From Nonomuraea antri (GTDB lineage Bacteria > Actinomycetota > Actinomycetes > Streptosporangiales > Streptosporangiaceae), in assembly GCF_013283785.1 (NCBI RefSeq), contig NZ_JABCPZ010000110.1, positions 1-34,108 of the forward strand: 34,108 bases of DNA, given 5' to 3'. Below are positions 9,785-17,302 of the stretch, piece by piece (positions within the stretch are counted from its first letter, which is position 1; each line of letters begins with the position of its first letter). Both the position numbers and the translations under genes were made by a program. Below the pieces are notes generated by a model. The model did not search any database. It worked only from the letters and a program-made list of their open reading frames with translations, and was not told the origin of the DNA.

Positions 9785-10395
9785 ACACGGCGCTCTTCGA
9801 CTTGGACGGGACGCTGATCAACACCGAGGCACGGAGCATGGCCATGTGGCGGATGCTGCTCGACAGACACGAGGTCGAGTACGACGTCCGCGCCTTCATG
9901 GGCAGGAGAAGCAGAGACGTGATCCCGGAGGTGTTCCCCGGCGCGGACGTCGAGGAGATCGTCCGCGAGGTCTTCAGCTACGACGAACACCCGGGTCTGC
10001 CCGAGATCGCGCCCGTGCCCGGCGCGGCCGACCTGGTGCGCGCGGTGGCCGCGTACGGCTCGCCGATCGGCCTGGTCACCTCGTCCAGGCGCTGGTGGGC
10101 CGAGGCACGGCTGGCCGAGGTCGGCGTGCGCGACCTGATCCGCACGGTCGTCTCGGCCGAGGACGTCGAGGTGGGCAAGCCCGACCCCGCGGGTTTCCTG
10201 CTGGCGGCCGAGCGGCTGGGCGCGAGCCCGGCCGACTGCGTGGTCTTCGAGGATTCACTGGCGGGGATCGCCGCGGCGAAGGCCGCGGGCATGAGATGCG
10301 TGGGCGTGGCCACCAATCACGCCGACGAGGAACTGGCCGGGGCCGACCTCGTGGTCGCCGATCTGACCGCGGTCGACTGGCCGCCATTCGCTTAG
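9775..10395 (+). CDS. HAD-family sugar phosphatase within the PTS operon
   Basis: A 206-residue HAD hydrolase of the beta-phosphoglucomutase/phosphatase type. Motif I is DLDGTL (nucleophile Asp and acid Asp both present), motif II is LVTSS, motif III is VGKPDP and motif IV is FEDS. The helical cap lies between about residues 17 and 82. Catalytically it looks complete. ATG 9775 overlaps the end of the EIIA gene by 10 bp, so the two are translated together, and HPr follows 39 bp later. The position suggests dephosphorylation of a PTS product such as an amino-sugar phosphate, perhaps as an overflow valve. The substrate cannot be read from the sequence. Confidence 0.9.
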   Translation: MGIDTALFDLDGTLINTEARSMAMWRMLLDRHEVEYDVRAFMGRRSRDVIPEVFPGADVEEIVREVFSYDEHPGLPEIAPVPGAADLVRAVAAYGSPIGLVTSSRRWWAEARLAEVGVRDLIRTVVSAEDVEVGKPDPAGFLLAAERLGASPADCVVFEDSLAGIAAAKAAGMRCVGVATNHADEELAGADLVVADLTAVDWPPFA

Positions 10396-10402
10396 GTCCG
10401 GC

Positions 10403-10414
10403 TGGTCCGGACCG
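10403..10414. promoter_or_regulatory. dre-like site before the HPr gene
   Basis: TGGTCCGGACCG matches 9 of 12 positions of the DasR core TGGTCTAGACCA and contains the same GTCCGGAC palindrome as the centre of the 22-bp operator at 7927. It sits 20 bp before the HPr start in the only sizeable gap of this part of the operon. This suggests a secondary control point for ptsH-ptsI. Confidence 0.45.
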
Positions 10415-10434
10415 GCTGAGAGAAGGAGGAGCTC

Positions 10435-10695
10435 ATGGGTGAGCGCAAGGTCACCGTGGCGGCTGAGGTGGGCCTGCACGCCCGTCCGGCGGCGACGTTC
10501 GTGCAGCGGGCCATGCAGGCCCCGATCGACATCACCGTGGCCAAGGCCAACGGCGGCACCCCGATCAACGGCAAGAGCATCCTGGCGATCATGGCGCTCG
10601 ACGTCCGGCAGGGCGAGACCATCGTGATCAGTGCCGAGGGCGAGGGCGCCGAGGCGATCCTGGACGAACTGGCGGCGATTGCCGGAACGCCATGA
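10435..10695 (+). CDS. ptsH: Phosphocarrier protein HPr
   Basis: An 86-residue HPr that relays phosphate from Enzyme I (His15 in GLHARPAA) to EIIA. The segment INGKSILAIMAL carries a serine (Ser48) at the place where Firmicutes HPr is regulated by HPr kinase; no kinase is seen here. A clear SD (AAGGAGGAG) precedes ATG 10435. The stop overlaps the Enzyme I start as ATGA, so the two are translationally coupled. Confidence 0.97.
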   Translation: MGERKVTVAAEVGLHARPAATFVQRAMQAPIDITVAKANGGTPINGKSILAIMALDVRQGETIVISAEGEGAEAILDELAAIAGTP

Positions 10696-12395
10696 GCCTG
10701 CGGGGGGTGGGGGTCAGCCCGGGCATCGGGCACGGCCCCGCGTACGTCCTGACCGTCTCCGTGCCCGAACCCCCCGAGGGCATGACGTACACCGGTGAGG
10801 CGGAGCCGGAGAAGGACCGCGCGACTCGCGCGCTCGCGCAGGTCGCGGGCGAACTGGAGGCGCGCGGCAACCAGGCGGGCGGCGAGGCGAGGGAGATACT
10901 CAAGGCGCAGGCCCTGATGGCGGAAGACCCGGGCGTGGTCGTCAAGGTGAGATCCCTGATCGACCACGGCCTGGCCGCTCCCCGGGCGGTCTACGAAGCT
11001 TTCACGAAATATCGGGACGTGCTCAGTGGCGCGGGCGGCTACCTGGGCGAGCGGGCCGCCGACCTGAACGACATCAGGGACCGGGCCGTGGCCCTGCTGA
11101 CCGGTCAGCCCATGCCGGGGCTGCCCGGCGATCCCCCGGAGCCGTACGTGCTGGTCGCCCGCGACCTCGCGCCGGCCGACACGGCGCTGCTGTCGAAGGA
11201 GCACGTGGCCGCGTTCGTCACCGAGGAGGGCGGGCCGACCAGCCACACCGCGATCATGGCCAGGGGCATGGGCGTGCCCGCCGTGGTGGCCTGCGCGGGC
11301 GCGACCCACCTGGCGCCGGGCGTGCACGTGCTGGTCGACGGCTCCACCGGTGAGGTGCGCCCGGAACCGTCCGACTCCGACGTGTCGCAGGCCTACGACG
11401 CGGCCGTGGCCGGGCGCGACGCCGTCGGCGCGGTACGCGGCCCTGGACGCACCGCCGACGGCCACCCGGTGCCGCTGCTGGCCAACGTCGGCGGCCCGGC
11501 CGACCTCGACGCCGCGCTGGCCAGGGGCGCCGAGGGCGTCGGGCTGTACCGCACCGAGTTCCTCTTTCTCGACAAGGGCCAGGCGCCCACCCAGCAGGAG
11601 CAGGAGTCGGCCTACCGGGCCGCGCTGGAGGCGTTCCCGAACGGCAAGGTCGTGGTGCGCACGCTGGACGCCGGCGCGGACAAGCCGCTGGCCTTCCTGC
11701 CGCCGTCGGCCACCGAGCCGAACCCGGCCCTGGGCGAGCGCGGGCTGCGCCTGTTCAGGCGCTACCCGGCGATCATGGACGCCCAGCTCGCCGCGCTGGC
11801 CGCCGCGGCCGCGGGTGCCGCAGTCTCGGGTGCGGCAGCCTCGGGTGCTGGGGCCGAGCTGCTGGTCATGGCCCCGATGGTGGCCACGCCCGAGGAGGCG
11901 GACTGGTTCGCCAGGGCCTGTCACTCGCACGGCCTGACCCGCGTGGGCGTGATGATCGAGGTGCCGTCCGCGGCGCTGCGCGCCGGTGACCTGGCCGGCG
12001 CGGTGGACTTCCTGTCGATCGGGACCAACGACCTGGCGCAGTACGCGTTCGCCGCGGACCGCCAGCTCGGCGCGGTGAGCGCGCTGCACGACCCGTGGCA
12101 GCCCGCGCTGCTCGACCTGATCGCGGCCACGCTCGACGGCGCGGCGGGCACGCCCACCGGGATCTGCGGCGAGGCGGCGGCCGACCCGGCGATGGCCTGC
12201 GTGCTGGTCGGGATGGGCGCGGCCACGCTGTCGATGAGCCCGGCCGCGCTGCCCGGCGTTCGCGCCGCGCTGGCCGCGCACACGCTGGAGCAGTGCGGGA
12301 TCGCCGCCAGGCACGCCCGCTCCCAGGCCACCGCCGCCCGCGCGCGCGGCGCGGCCCGCGCGCAACTGCCCGGGCTCGGCAAACTGGGCCTGTAG
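10692..12395 (+). CDS. ptsI: PTS Enzyme I (phosphoenolpyruvate-protein phosphotransferase)
   Basis: Enzyme I takes phosphate from PEP and gives it to HPr, starting the relay. The 567-residue protein has the N-terminal HPr-binding region, the swivelling phosphohistidine domain with GGPTSHTAIMAR (His185), and the C-terminal PEP-binding barrel with GVGLYRTEFLF, LDAGADKP, DFLSIGTNDLAQY and the acidic-cysteine site GICGEAA. It is coupled to ptsH by a 4-bp overlap. An Ala/Ser/Gly-rich insert at about residues 375-393 contains short DNA repeats (GGGTGC..GCAGYCTC) and is likely a surface loop. All catalytic motifs are intact. Confidence 0.97.
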   Translation: MSLRGVGVSPGIGHGPAYVLTVSVPEPPEGMTYTGEAEPEKDRATRALAQVAGELEARGNQAGGEAREILKAQALMAEDPGVVVKVRSLIDHGLAAPRAVYEAFTKYRDVLSGAGGYLGERAADLNDIRDRAVALLTGQPMPGLPGDPPEPYVLVARDLAPADTALLSKEHVAAFVTEEGGPTSHTAIMARGMGVPAVVACAGATHLAPGVHVLVDGSTGEVRPEPSDSDVSQAYDAAVAGRDAVGAVRGPGRTADGHPVPLLANVGGPADLDAALARGAEGVGLYRTEFLFLDKGQAPTQQEQESAYRAALEAFPNGKVVVRTLDAGADKPLAFLPPSATEPNPALGERGLRLFRRYPAIMDAQLAALAAAAAGAAVSGAAASGAGAELLVMAPMVATPEEADWFARACHSHGLTRVGVMIEVPSAALRAGDLAGAVDFLSIGTNDLAQYAFAADRQLGAVSALHDPWQPALLDLIAATLDGAAGTPTGICGEAAADPAMACVLVGMGAATLSMSPAALPGVRAALAAHTLEQCGIAARHARSQATAARARGAARAQLPGLGKLGL

Positions 12396-12409
12396 TTCGC
12401 TCACGTTTC

Positions 12410-12457
12410 CCGTCCGGACGGCTCGCGCGCGCCCGCGCCTGGATACCTTGGGAGGCA
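12410..12457 (+). promoter_or_regulatory. Leaderless promoter of nagZ with a palindrome at -35
   Basis: TACCTT (12444-12449) fits the actinobacterial -10 consensus TANNNT and ends 7 nt before ATG 12457, so transcription should begin at or next to the start codon. The 12-bp palindrome CCGTCCGGACGG (12410-12421) covers the expected -35 region and shares GTCCGGAC with the operators at 7927 and 10403. The GGGAGG directly touching ATG is too close to act as an SD. Confidence 0.5.
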
Positions 12458-13785
12458 TGCTTTCCAGCGCTCGACGGATCGGTACGGCAGGACTCCTCGC
12501 GCTCGCCCTCACGGCGTGCGGCGGTGGCGGCGGCCAGGCGGGGGCGAGCCCCGCCGCCCAGCCCGCCCAGGACATGAAGCCGCCGAGCGCGCGACCGGCG
12601 ACCACCCCGGCGCAGAGCCCGCACCAGAGCCCGCCGCAGAAGAGCCCGGTGCAGCGGGCGCTGGCCGGCATGAGCGTGACGGAGAAGGTCGGCCAGCTGT
12701 TCATGCCCGTCCTGTACGGCACCACGGCCGACACCGTGTCGGGCGAGAACCAGGCCAGGTACGGCGCGCAGACCCCGGCCAAGGTGATCGCCAAGTACCG
12801 GCTGGGCGGGGTGATCCTGTTCCCGCAGAACGTCAAGAGCGTCGCCCAGGTCGTCGAGCTGACCAACGGCATGCAGCAGGCGTCGAAGGACGTGCCCCTG
12901 CTCATCGGCACCGACCAGGAGAACGGGCTGGTCTCGCGGATGTCCGCGATCATGACGGACTTCCCCGGCGCGTCGACCATCGGTGACACCGGTGACACCG
13001 GCAACGCCCGCGCCGTGGCCAGGGCCACCGGCGAGGAACTGCACGCGCTCGGCGTGAACCTCGACTTCGCGCCCGTCGCCGACGTGAACGTCAACCCGCG
13101 CAACCCGGTCATCGGCCGGCGTGCCTACGGCGACGACCCGAAGGTGGTGTCCGGGATGGTGGCCGCCGCGGTCAAGGGCTTCGCCGACGCGAAGGTGGCG
13201 GCCACGGCCAAGCACTTCCCCGGGCACGGCGACACCGCCGTCGACAGTCACACCGGCCTGCCGGTGATCAAGCACACCAGGAAGCAGTGGGAGCAGATCG
13301 ACGCGCCGCCGTTCAAGGCCGCGATCAAGGCCGGGGTCGACACGATCATGAGCGCCCACCTCGTCTTCCCCAAGCTCGACCCGTCCGGCGACCCGGCGAC
13401 GCTGTCCAAGCCCATCCTGACCGGCCTGCTCCGGCAGGAGCTCGGGTTCGACGGCGTGATCTCCACCGACGCGCTGAACATGGCCGGCGTGCGCAAGAAG
13501 TACAGCGACGGCGAGGTGGCGGTGCGCGCCATCCTGGCCGGCGCCGACCTGCTGCTCATGCCGAACGACTTCCCCACGGCGCACCGGGCGGTGCTGGCCG
13601 CGGTGAAGTCGGGACGCATCTCCGCGCAGCGGCTCGACCAGTCGGTCACCAGGCTGCTCAAGCTCAAGCACGCCAAGGGACTGCTGGCCGGGCCGCCGGT
13701 CGCGTCGGCGGAGGAGGCGGCCAAGGTGGTGCGCTCGGCGGAACACCGCCGGCTGGCCGCCAGGGTCGAGTCCGCCGCCGATTAG
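12457..13785 (+). CDS. nagZ: Glycoside hydrolase family 3 lipoprotein, NagZ-like beta-N-acetylhexosaminidase
   Basis: A 442-residue GH3 enzyme that cleaves terminal beta-GlcNAc from chito-oligosaccharides or muropeptides. The signal peptide ends in the lipobox LTAC (Cys20), followed by a Gly/Pro/Ser-rich linker to about residue 65, so the enzyme is tethered outside the membrane. The catalytic barrel carries the NagZ signature KHFPGHGDT with its His/Asp dyad and the nucleophile segment FDGVISTDALNM. There is no C-terminal GH3 domain, as in NagZ. It follows ptsI and probably supplies GlcNAc to the PTS. Its TAG stop interlocks with the atpB stop on the other strand (TTAG). An in-frame TTG at 12448 is an alternative start. 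Confidence 0.9.
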   Translation: MLSSARRIGTAGLLALALTACGGGGGQAGASPAAQPAQDMKPPSARPATTPAQSPHQSPPQKSPVQRALAGMSVTEKVGQLFMPVLYGTTADTVSGENQARYGAQTPAKVIAKYRLGGVILFPQNVKSVAQVVELTNGMQQASKDVPLLIGTDQENGLVSRMSAIMTDFPGASTIGDTGDTGNARAVARATGEELHALGVNLDFAPVADVNVNPRNPVIGRRAYGDDPKVVSGMVAAAVKGFADAKVAATAKHFPGHGDTAVDSHTGLPVIKHTRKQWEQIDAPPFKAAIKAGVDTIMSAHLVFPKLDPSGDPATLSKPILTGLLRQELGFDGVISTDALNMAGVRKKYSDGEVAVRAILAGADLLLMPNDFPTAHRAVLAAVKSGRISAQRLDQSVTRLLKLKHAKGLLAGPPVASAEEAAKVVRSAEHRRLAARVESAAD

Positions 13786-14576
13786 TGCTCGTTGTACAGC
13801 GAACTCGCCAGGTACATCGAGGTCAGCAGGGCGAACAGGAACGCCTGCAGGAACTGGATGAACATCTCGAAGGCGGTCATCAGGATCGTCATCACCACGC
13901 CGATGACGCCGATGCCTGCGCCCAGCGGGGTCAGCTTCTCGAACAGGAACCAGAAGCCGAGCGAGCTGAAGAAGGCCAGCAGCACGTGCCCGGCGAACAT
14001 GTTCGCGAACACCCGGATGAAGTGGGTGAACAGCGAGTTGATGAAGACCTCGGCGAACATCAGCGGGGCGAAGAACCCGATGGCCCATCTGGGCAGGTCG
14101 GCCGGGGCCAGCATCTCCTTCAGCCACGGGCGCAGCCCGTGGTGTTTGATCGCCAGGTAGACCTTGACGAGGTAGACGATGATCGCCAGCGCCGCCGGGA
14201 AGGTGACGTTGGCGGCGACCGGGTACTGGATGAACGGGATGACGCCCATCAGGTTCCAGACCAGCACGGTCAGGAAGATGGTGAGCAGCAGGCCCATCCA
14301 CCGTTCCGCGTCCTTGGGCCGCAGGAACGAGCGGGCGATCTGGACGTAGACGAAGTCGTACACGTACTCGCCCATGCTCTGCCAGCCACGGGGCACCATC
14401 TTGGGCTTGGCGAACGCCGCCCAGCAGAAGGCGATGATGATGATCGCGCTGAGCATTGCGATCAGTACGGGTTTGGTGAGCCATGCTGGCCCACCAGGGA
14501 AGATCGGGCCGAGGTCGAAAAGCTCGAGTCCCGGGGCGATGAACTCATCGGAGGTGATCAGGATCGTCGTCCGCAC
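13782..14576 (-). CDS. atpB: F0F1 ATP synthase subunit a, isolated gene
   Basis: Subunit a forms the proton half-channels beside the c-ring. The 264-residue protein has five to six membrane helices, the actinobacterial N-terminal pattern (ELFDLGPIFPGGPAWLTKPVL) and the core motif FTHFIRVFANMFAGH, which contains the essential arginine, plus the final helix FIQFLQAFLFALLTSMYL. It therefore looks functional. It is not beside atpE, atpF or any other atp gene: its neighbours are nagZ (convergent, stops overlapping) and a HAD gene (divergent). The start is GTG 14576, 5 nt after AAGGGA. It is either a paralogue or a displaced main copy; the window cannot decide. Confidence 0.92.
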   Translation of the reverse strand: MRTTILITSDEFIAPGLELFDLGPIFPGGPAWLTKPVLIAMLSAIIIIAFCWAAFAKPKMVPRGWQSMGEYVYDFVYVQIARSFLRPKDAERWMGLLLTIFLTVLVWNLMGVIPFIQYPVAANVTFPAALAIIVYLVKVYLAIKHHGLRPWLKEMLAPADLPRWAIGFFAPLMFAEVFINSLFTHFIRVFANMFAGHVLLAFFSSLGFWFLFEKLTPLGAGIGVIGVVMTILMTAFEMFIQFLQAFLFALLTSMYLASSLYNEH

Positions 14577-14705
14577 GGCGGTCCCTTCTGGGAGCGTACC
14601 TACGCTGGACGGTCACCATAGCTGGATATTTCCGGCACCCTTTTTTGGGGTTTATATCGCGTCAATTACCGCCTGGCCGGGGTAAAAGCCATTTCCGTGA
14701 CGCTC

Positions 14706-14733
14706 TATCCTAGAACCGGATTCTGAGCGAGGA
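14706..14733 (+). promoter_or_regulatory. Promoter and SD of the HAD/DUF6912 pair
   Basis: TATCCT (14706-14711) is a good -10 box; GCGAGGAGG (14728-14733 core) is the SD, 7 nt before GTG 14741. The whole spacer 14577-14740 between the divergent atpB and HAD genes is AT-rich for this genome and holds no gene. A candidate atpB -10 (TATGGT on the minus strand) lies near 14620. Confidence 0.45.
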
Positions 14734-14740
14734 GGCGGTC

Positions 14741-15385
14741 GTGGTCGAAGGTGTGCTCATTGACTGGGGTGGAGTGCTGACGACCAGCCTTTCCGTCTCC
14801 ATCGCCAAGTGGATCGAGGCCGACAGGATCGACGCCGAGCACTACCGGGCCGTGATGCGCGAGCTGATCGAGGCCGCCTACGGCGGCGGTGGCGAGAGCG
14901 TGGTGCACGCGCTGGAGCGCGGCGAGCTCGACGGCGCGGCGTTCGAGCGCGACCTCGCCGCCCGGCTGCTGACCGTGGACGGCGTGCCGCCGGCGGCCGA
15001 GGGCCTGCTCGACCGCATGTTCCTGGGGTTCGAGCGGGTCGACGCCATGTACGACATGCTGCGCGACGTACGCAAGAACGGGCTCAAGACGTGCCTGTTG
15101 TCCAACTCCTGGTCCAACACCTATCCCAGGGACGAGTGGCACGACCTCTTCGACGCCATCGTGATCTCCGGCGAGGTCGGCATGCGCAAGCCGGAGCCGC
15201 GCATCTTCCACCACGCGCTCGCCCAGGTCGCGCTACCCGGCGAGGCGTGCGTGTTCATCGACGACATCGAGGCCAACATCGTGGCCGCGCGCGGCCTCGG
15301 CATCGCCGGAATTCACCACAGGGACGCGGACACGACCATCGCGGAACTCGAGTCTCTCCTCCGACTCCCGTTGAGACGGGCATGA
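14741..15385 (+). CDS. HAD-family hydrolase with variant motif I
   Basis: A 214-residue HAD-IA hydrolase with the nucleophile in IDWGGVLTTS, motif II LLSNS, motif III RKPEPRIF and motif IV FIDDIEAN. The second Asp of the usual DxD is replaced by Gly (DWG), which removes the general acid found in classic phosphatases. The same DxGGVL pattern is seen in relatives annotated as epoxide-hydrolase N-domain or dehalogenase-like proteins. The start is GTG 14741 with a strong SD. DUF6912 follows 31 bp later, so the two are probably co-transcribed. The substrate is unknown. Confidence 0.85.
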   Translation: MVEGVLIDWGGVLTTSLSVSIAKWIEADRIDAEHYRAVMRELIEAAYGGGGESVVHALERGELDGAAFERDLAARLLTVDGVPPAAEGLLDRMFLGFERVDAMYDMLRDVRKNGLKTCLLSNSWSNTYPRDEWHDLFDAIVISGEVGMRKPEPRIFHHALAQVALPGEACVFIDDIEANIVAARGLGIAGIHHRDADTTIAELESLLRLPLRRA

Positions 15386-15416
15386 TAGAGCCCTTGCATG
15401 CTCTGAAAGGTTCGTG

Positions 15417-15926
15417 ATGCGCGTCTATCTGCCGTGCACTCTCCCGGCCCTGGCCCGCGCGGTCGAGGCGGGGGAGATCGGCCCGGCCCCGTTGACCGGC
15501 TACGCGGTGACCCCCGCGCTGACCGAGTGGTACGCCTCGGGAGACACCGAGGAACTCGAATACGTCGCACTCACCGAGGCCGCGCGTGCCTCGCTGCGGA
15601 TGCTGGCCGCCGACCACGCCGACGGCGTGCCGGCCGCGTCCCGCCGCGTGGTCGTCGCCGCCGAGGTGCCGGACGGCGTGCTCACAATGGGCGTCGACCT
15701 GGCCGAACGGGCCAGGGTGCGGCTGGCCGAGTCCGTGCCGATGGCCAAGGTGGCCGCGGTGCACATCGACGACCTCGACGCGATGCCCGACATCAAGGCC
15801 GCCATCGCCGCGCTGCCCGACTCCGACGCGGGCGACGACGACGCCAGGTTCACCGTCGACGGCGCCGAGGCCCACGAGCTCATGTGGTACGCCACCCAGG
15901 AGATCCCGGACCTGCTGGGGTCGTAG
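15417..15926 (+). CDS. DUF6912-family protein
   Basis: A 169-residue acidic soluble protein beginning MRVYLPCTLPALARAVEAGEIG and containing AVTPALTEWYASGDTEELEYVAL, a pattern I recognise from the actinobacterial DUF6912 family of unknown function. The C-terminal part has an Asp-rich stretch (DSDAGDDDARF). There are no membrane segments and no recognisable catalytic motif. GTG 15414 directly precedes ATG 15417; the ATG fits the family N-terminus. It often lies next to HAD genes, as here, which may hint at a shared pathway. Confidence 0.7.
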   Translation: MRVYLPCTLPALARAVEAGEIGPAPLTGYAVTPALTEWYASGDTEELEYVALTEAARASLRMLAADHADGVPAASRRVVVAAEVPDGVLTMGVDLAERARVRLAESVPMAKVAAVHIDDLDAMPDIKAAIAALPDSDAGDDDARFTVDGAEAHELMWYATQEIPDLLGS

Positions 15927-15970
15927 CGGCCGGGGACGGCGGGCGGCGCACGGGTCGTGCGGATCTTCGC

Positions 15971-15976
15971 TAAGGT
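15971..15976 (+). promoter_or_regulatory. -10 box of the secreted DUF2690 gene
   Basis: TAAGGT matches TANNNT and lies 43 bp before GTG 16019. AGAAGGAG stands 10 nt before that start, so this transcript has a conventional leader. Confidence 0.45.
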
Positions 15977-16018
15977 CCTGACCGAGTCCTAGCTTCTGAC
16001 AGAAGGAGTCGGTTCAAC

Positions 16019-16471
16019 GTGAAGGTACGAGTCGCGGCAAGTGTCATCGGCGCGGTGGCCACCGCGGTCCTGGCGGTCACCCCCGTGAGCGCCCAGGCCG
16101 CCGCCAAGCCGTACGACCACCAGGACCCGTACAAGTCGGGCTGCGGCAACTCGGCTCGCGTGGTGAAGACCGCGGCGATCAAGAGCAAAATCAACGGCAA
16201 GGTCGGCACGATCAAGCTCATGTGGTCGGGCAGGTGCAAGACCAACTGGATCGAGATCTCCACGGCCTCCTCGGTCAGCGGGAGCATCAACCTCTACACC
16301 GCCGACGGCAGGCACGACCGGTTCGCCTTCCGCAAGGGCAACGGCGGCCGCCACTGGGGCAACATGCTCTGGGCCAACAACATGTGCGCCTGGGGCGGCG
16401 CCGCCGTGCAGTGGGGCGGCGGGAACGGCGGCCAGTACGGCAGCGGCACCACGGGCAAGGCCTGCAGGTAG
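16019..16471 (+). CDS. Secreted DUF2690-like protein
   Basis: A 150-residue exported protein. The signal peptide runs to about residue 29 (KVR, hydrophobic stretch, cleavage near AQAAA). The mature part has SGCGNSARVVKTAAIKS, then KVGTIKLMWSGRCKTNWIEIS, the pattern of DUF2690 domains, with three or four cysteines that could form disulfides, and a Gly/Trp-rich C-terminus (WGGGNGGQYGSG). The function is unknown; such proteins are abundant in actinomycete secretomes. It stands alone, bounded by a 34-bp palindrome after the stop. Confidence 0.75.
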   Translation: MKVRVAASVIGAVATAVLAVTPVSAQAAAKPYDHQDPYKSGCGNSARVVKTAAIKSKINGKVGTIKLMWSGRCKTNWIEISTASSVSGSINLYTADGRHDRFAFRKGNGGRHWGNMLWANNMCAWGGAAVQWGGGNGGQYGSGTTGKACR

Positions 16472-16481
16472 CCGTCGTCAG

Positions 16482-16515
16482 CCATGAGGGCCGCGGCCGG
16501 CCGCGGCCCTCATGG
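16482..16515. terminator. 34-bp perfect palindrome (spacerless hairpin) after the DUF2690 gene
   Basis: CCATGAGGGCCGCGGCC at 16482-16498 is followed immediately by its exact reverse complement (16499-16515). It begins 11 bp after the stop. As RNA it would form a long GC stem with no T-tract, which fits an actinobacterial terminator. Its length and lack of any spacer are unusual. Confidence 0.65.
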
Positions 16516-16544
16516 GCGTGAGCAGGAGTGTCACTCGGGCCGAT

Positions 16545-16550
16545 TAGGCT
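16545..16550 (+). promoter_or_regulatory. Near-leaderless promoter of the second HAD gene
   Basis: TAGGCT ends 9 nt before ATG 16560, and no SD is visible, so the transcript probably starts within about 3 nt of the ATG. Confidence 0.45.
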
Positions 16551-16559
16551 GGTAGTGAC

Positions 16560-17186
16560 ATGACAAAGCACATTATTTGGGATTGGAACGGCACGCTCTT
16601 CCACGACATCGATGCCGTGGTCGGAGCGACGAACGAAGTCTTCAGGCCGTACGCGCTTCCCGAGATGACCGCCGACGGCTTCCGCGCCGTCTACACCCGT
16701 CCCATCTGGGTCGCCTACGAGCGGATGCTGGGCCGTCCGCTCGACGAGGGCGAGTGGGAGCTGCTGGACACCGGCTTCCACGAGCACTACTTCCGGCTGA
16801 GCGCCGCCTGCGGCCTGGCCGCCGACGCCGAGCTGTCACTCATGAGCTGGACGGGCACCCAGTCGCTGTGCTCGATGGCCCCGCACGGCCACCTGGTGCC
16901 GATCGTGGAGTCGTTCGGGATCACCCGGCACTTCACCCGCGTCGACGGGCTGCACGGCACCACCGGCGGCGAGAAGGCCGCGCACATGGCCGCGCACCTG
17001 GCGGCCATCGGCGTCGACGCCAGGCACGTGCTGGTGATCGGCGACAGCGTGGACGACGGGCTGGCCGCGCGGCACGTCGGCGCCCGGGCGGTGCTGTACA
17101 CCGGCGGGATGACCACCAGGGCCGAGCTGGCGGAGACCGGGTTCCCGGTCGTCGACACCCTCGCCGAGGCGCTCGACCACGCCTGA
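16560..17186 (+). CDS. HAD-family hydrolase, phosphoglycolate-phosphatase-like
   Basis: A 208-residue HAD hydrolase. Motif I is WDWNGTLFHD: nucleophile Asp8 is present, but Asn replaces the second Asp, as in many DWNGTL-type family members. Motif IV is VIGDSVDDGLAAR. The lysine of motif III is probably in GGEKAAHM. A helical cap spans about residues 15-95. The start ATG has no SD and lies close to a -10 box, suggesting leaderless translation. It is followed 116 bp later by another HAD gene on the same strand. The substrate is unknown. Confidence 0.85.
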   Translation: MTKHIIWDWNGTLFHDIDAVVGATNEVFRPYALPEMTADGFRAVYTRPIWVAYERMLGRPLDEGEWELLDTGFHEHYFRLSAACGLAADAELSLMSWTGTQSLCSMAPHGHLVPIVESFGITRHFTRVDGLHGTTGGEKAAHMAAHLAAIGVDARHVLVIGDSVDDGLAARHVGARAVLYTGGMTTRAELAETGFPVVDTLAEALDHA

Positions 17187-17302
17187 GTCCAGGATCGGGC
17201 CCGGGACCGGGTTGTGCTGATTTCGTGCGGGGGCGAGCCTCGCGCCGGGCGGTGGCCGTACTCTTGCAGGGTCCCACCCTGGAGGCCGCCATCAACCGCC
17301 TT

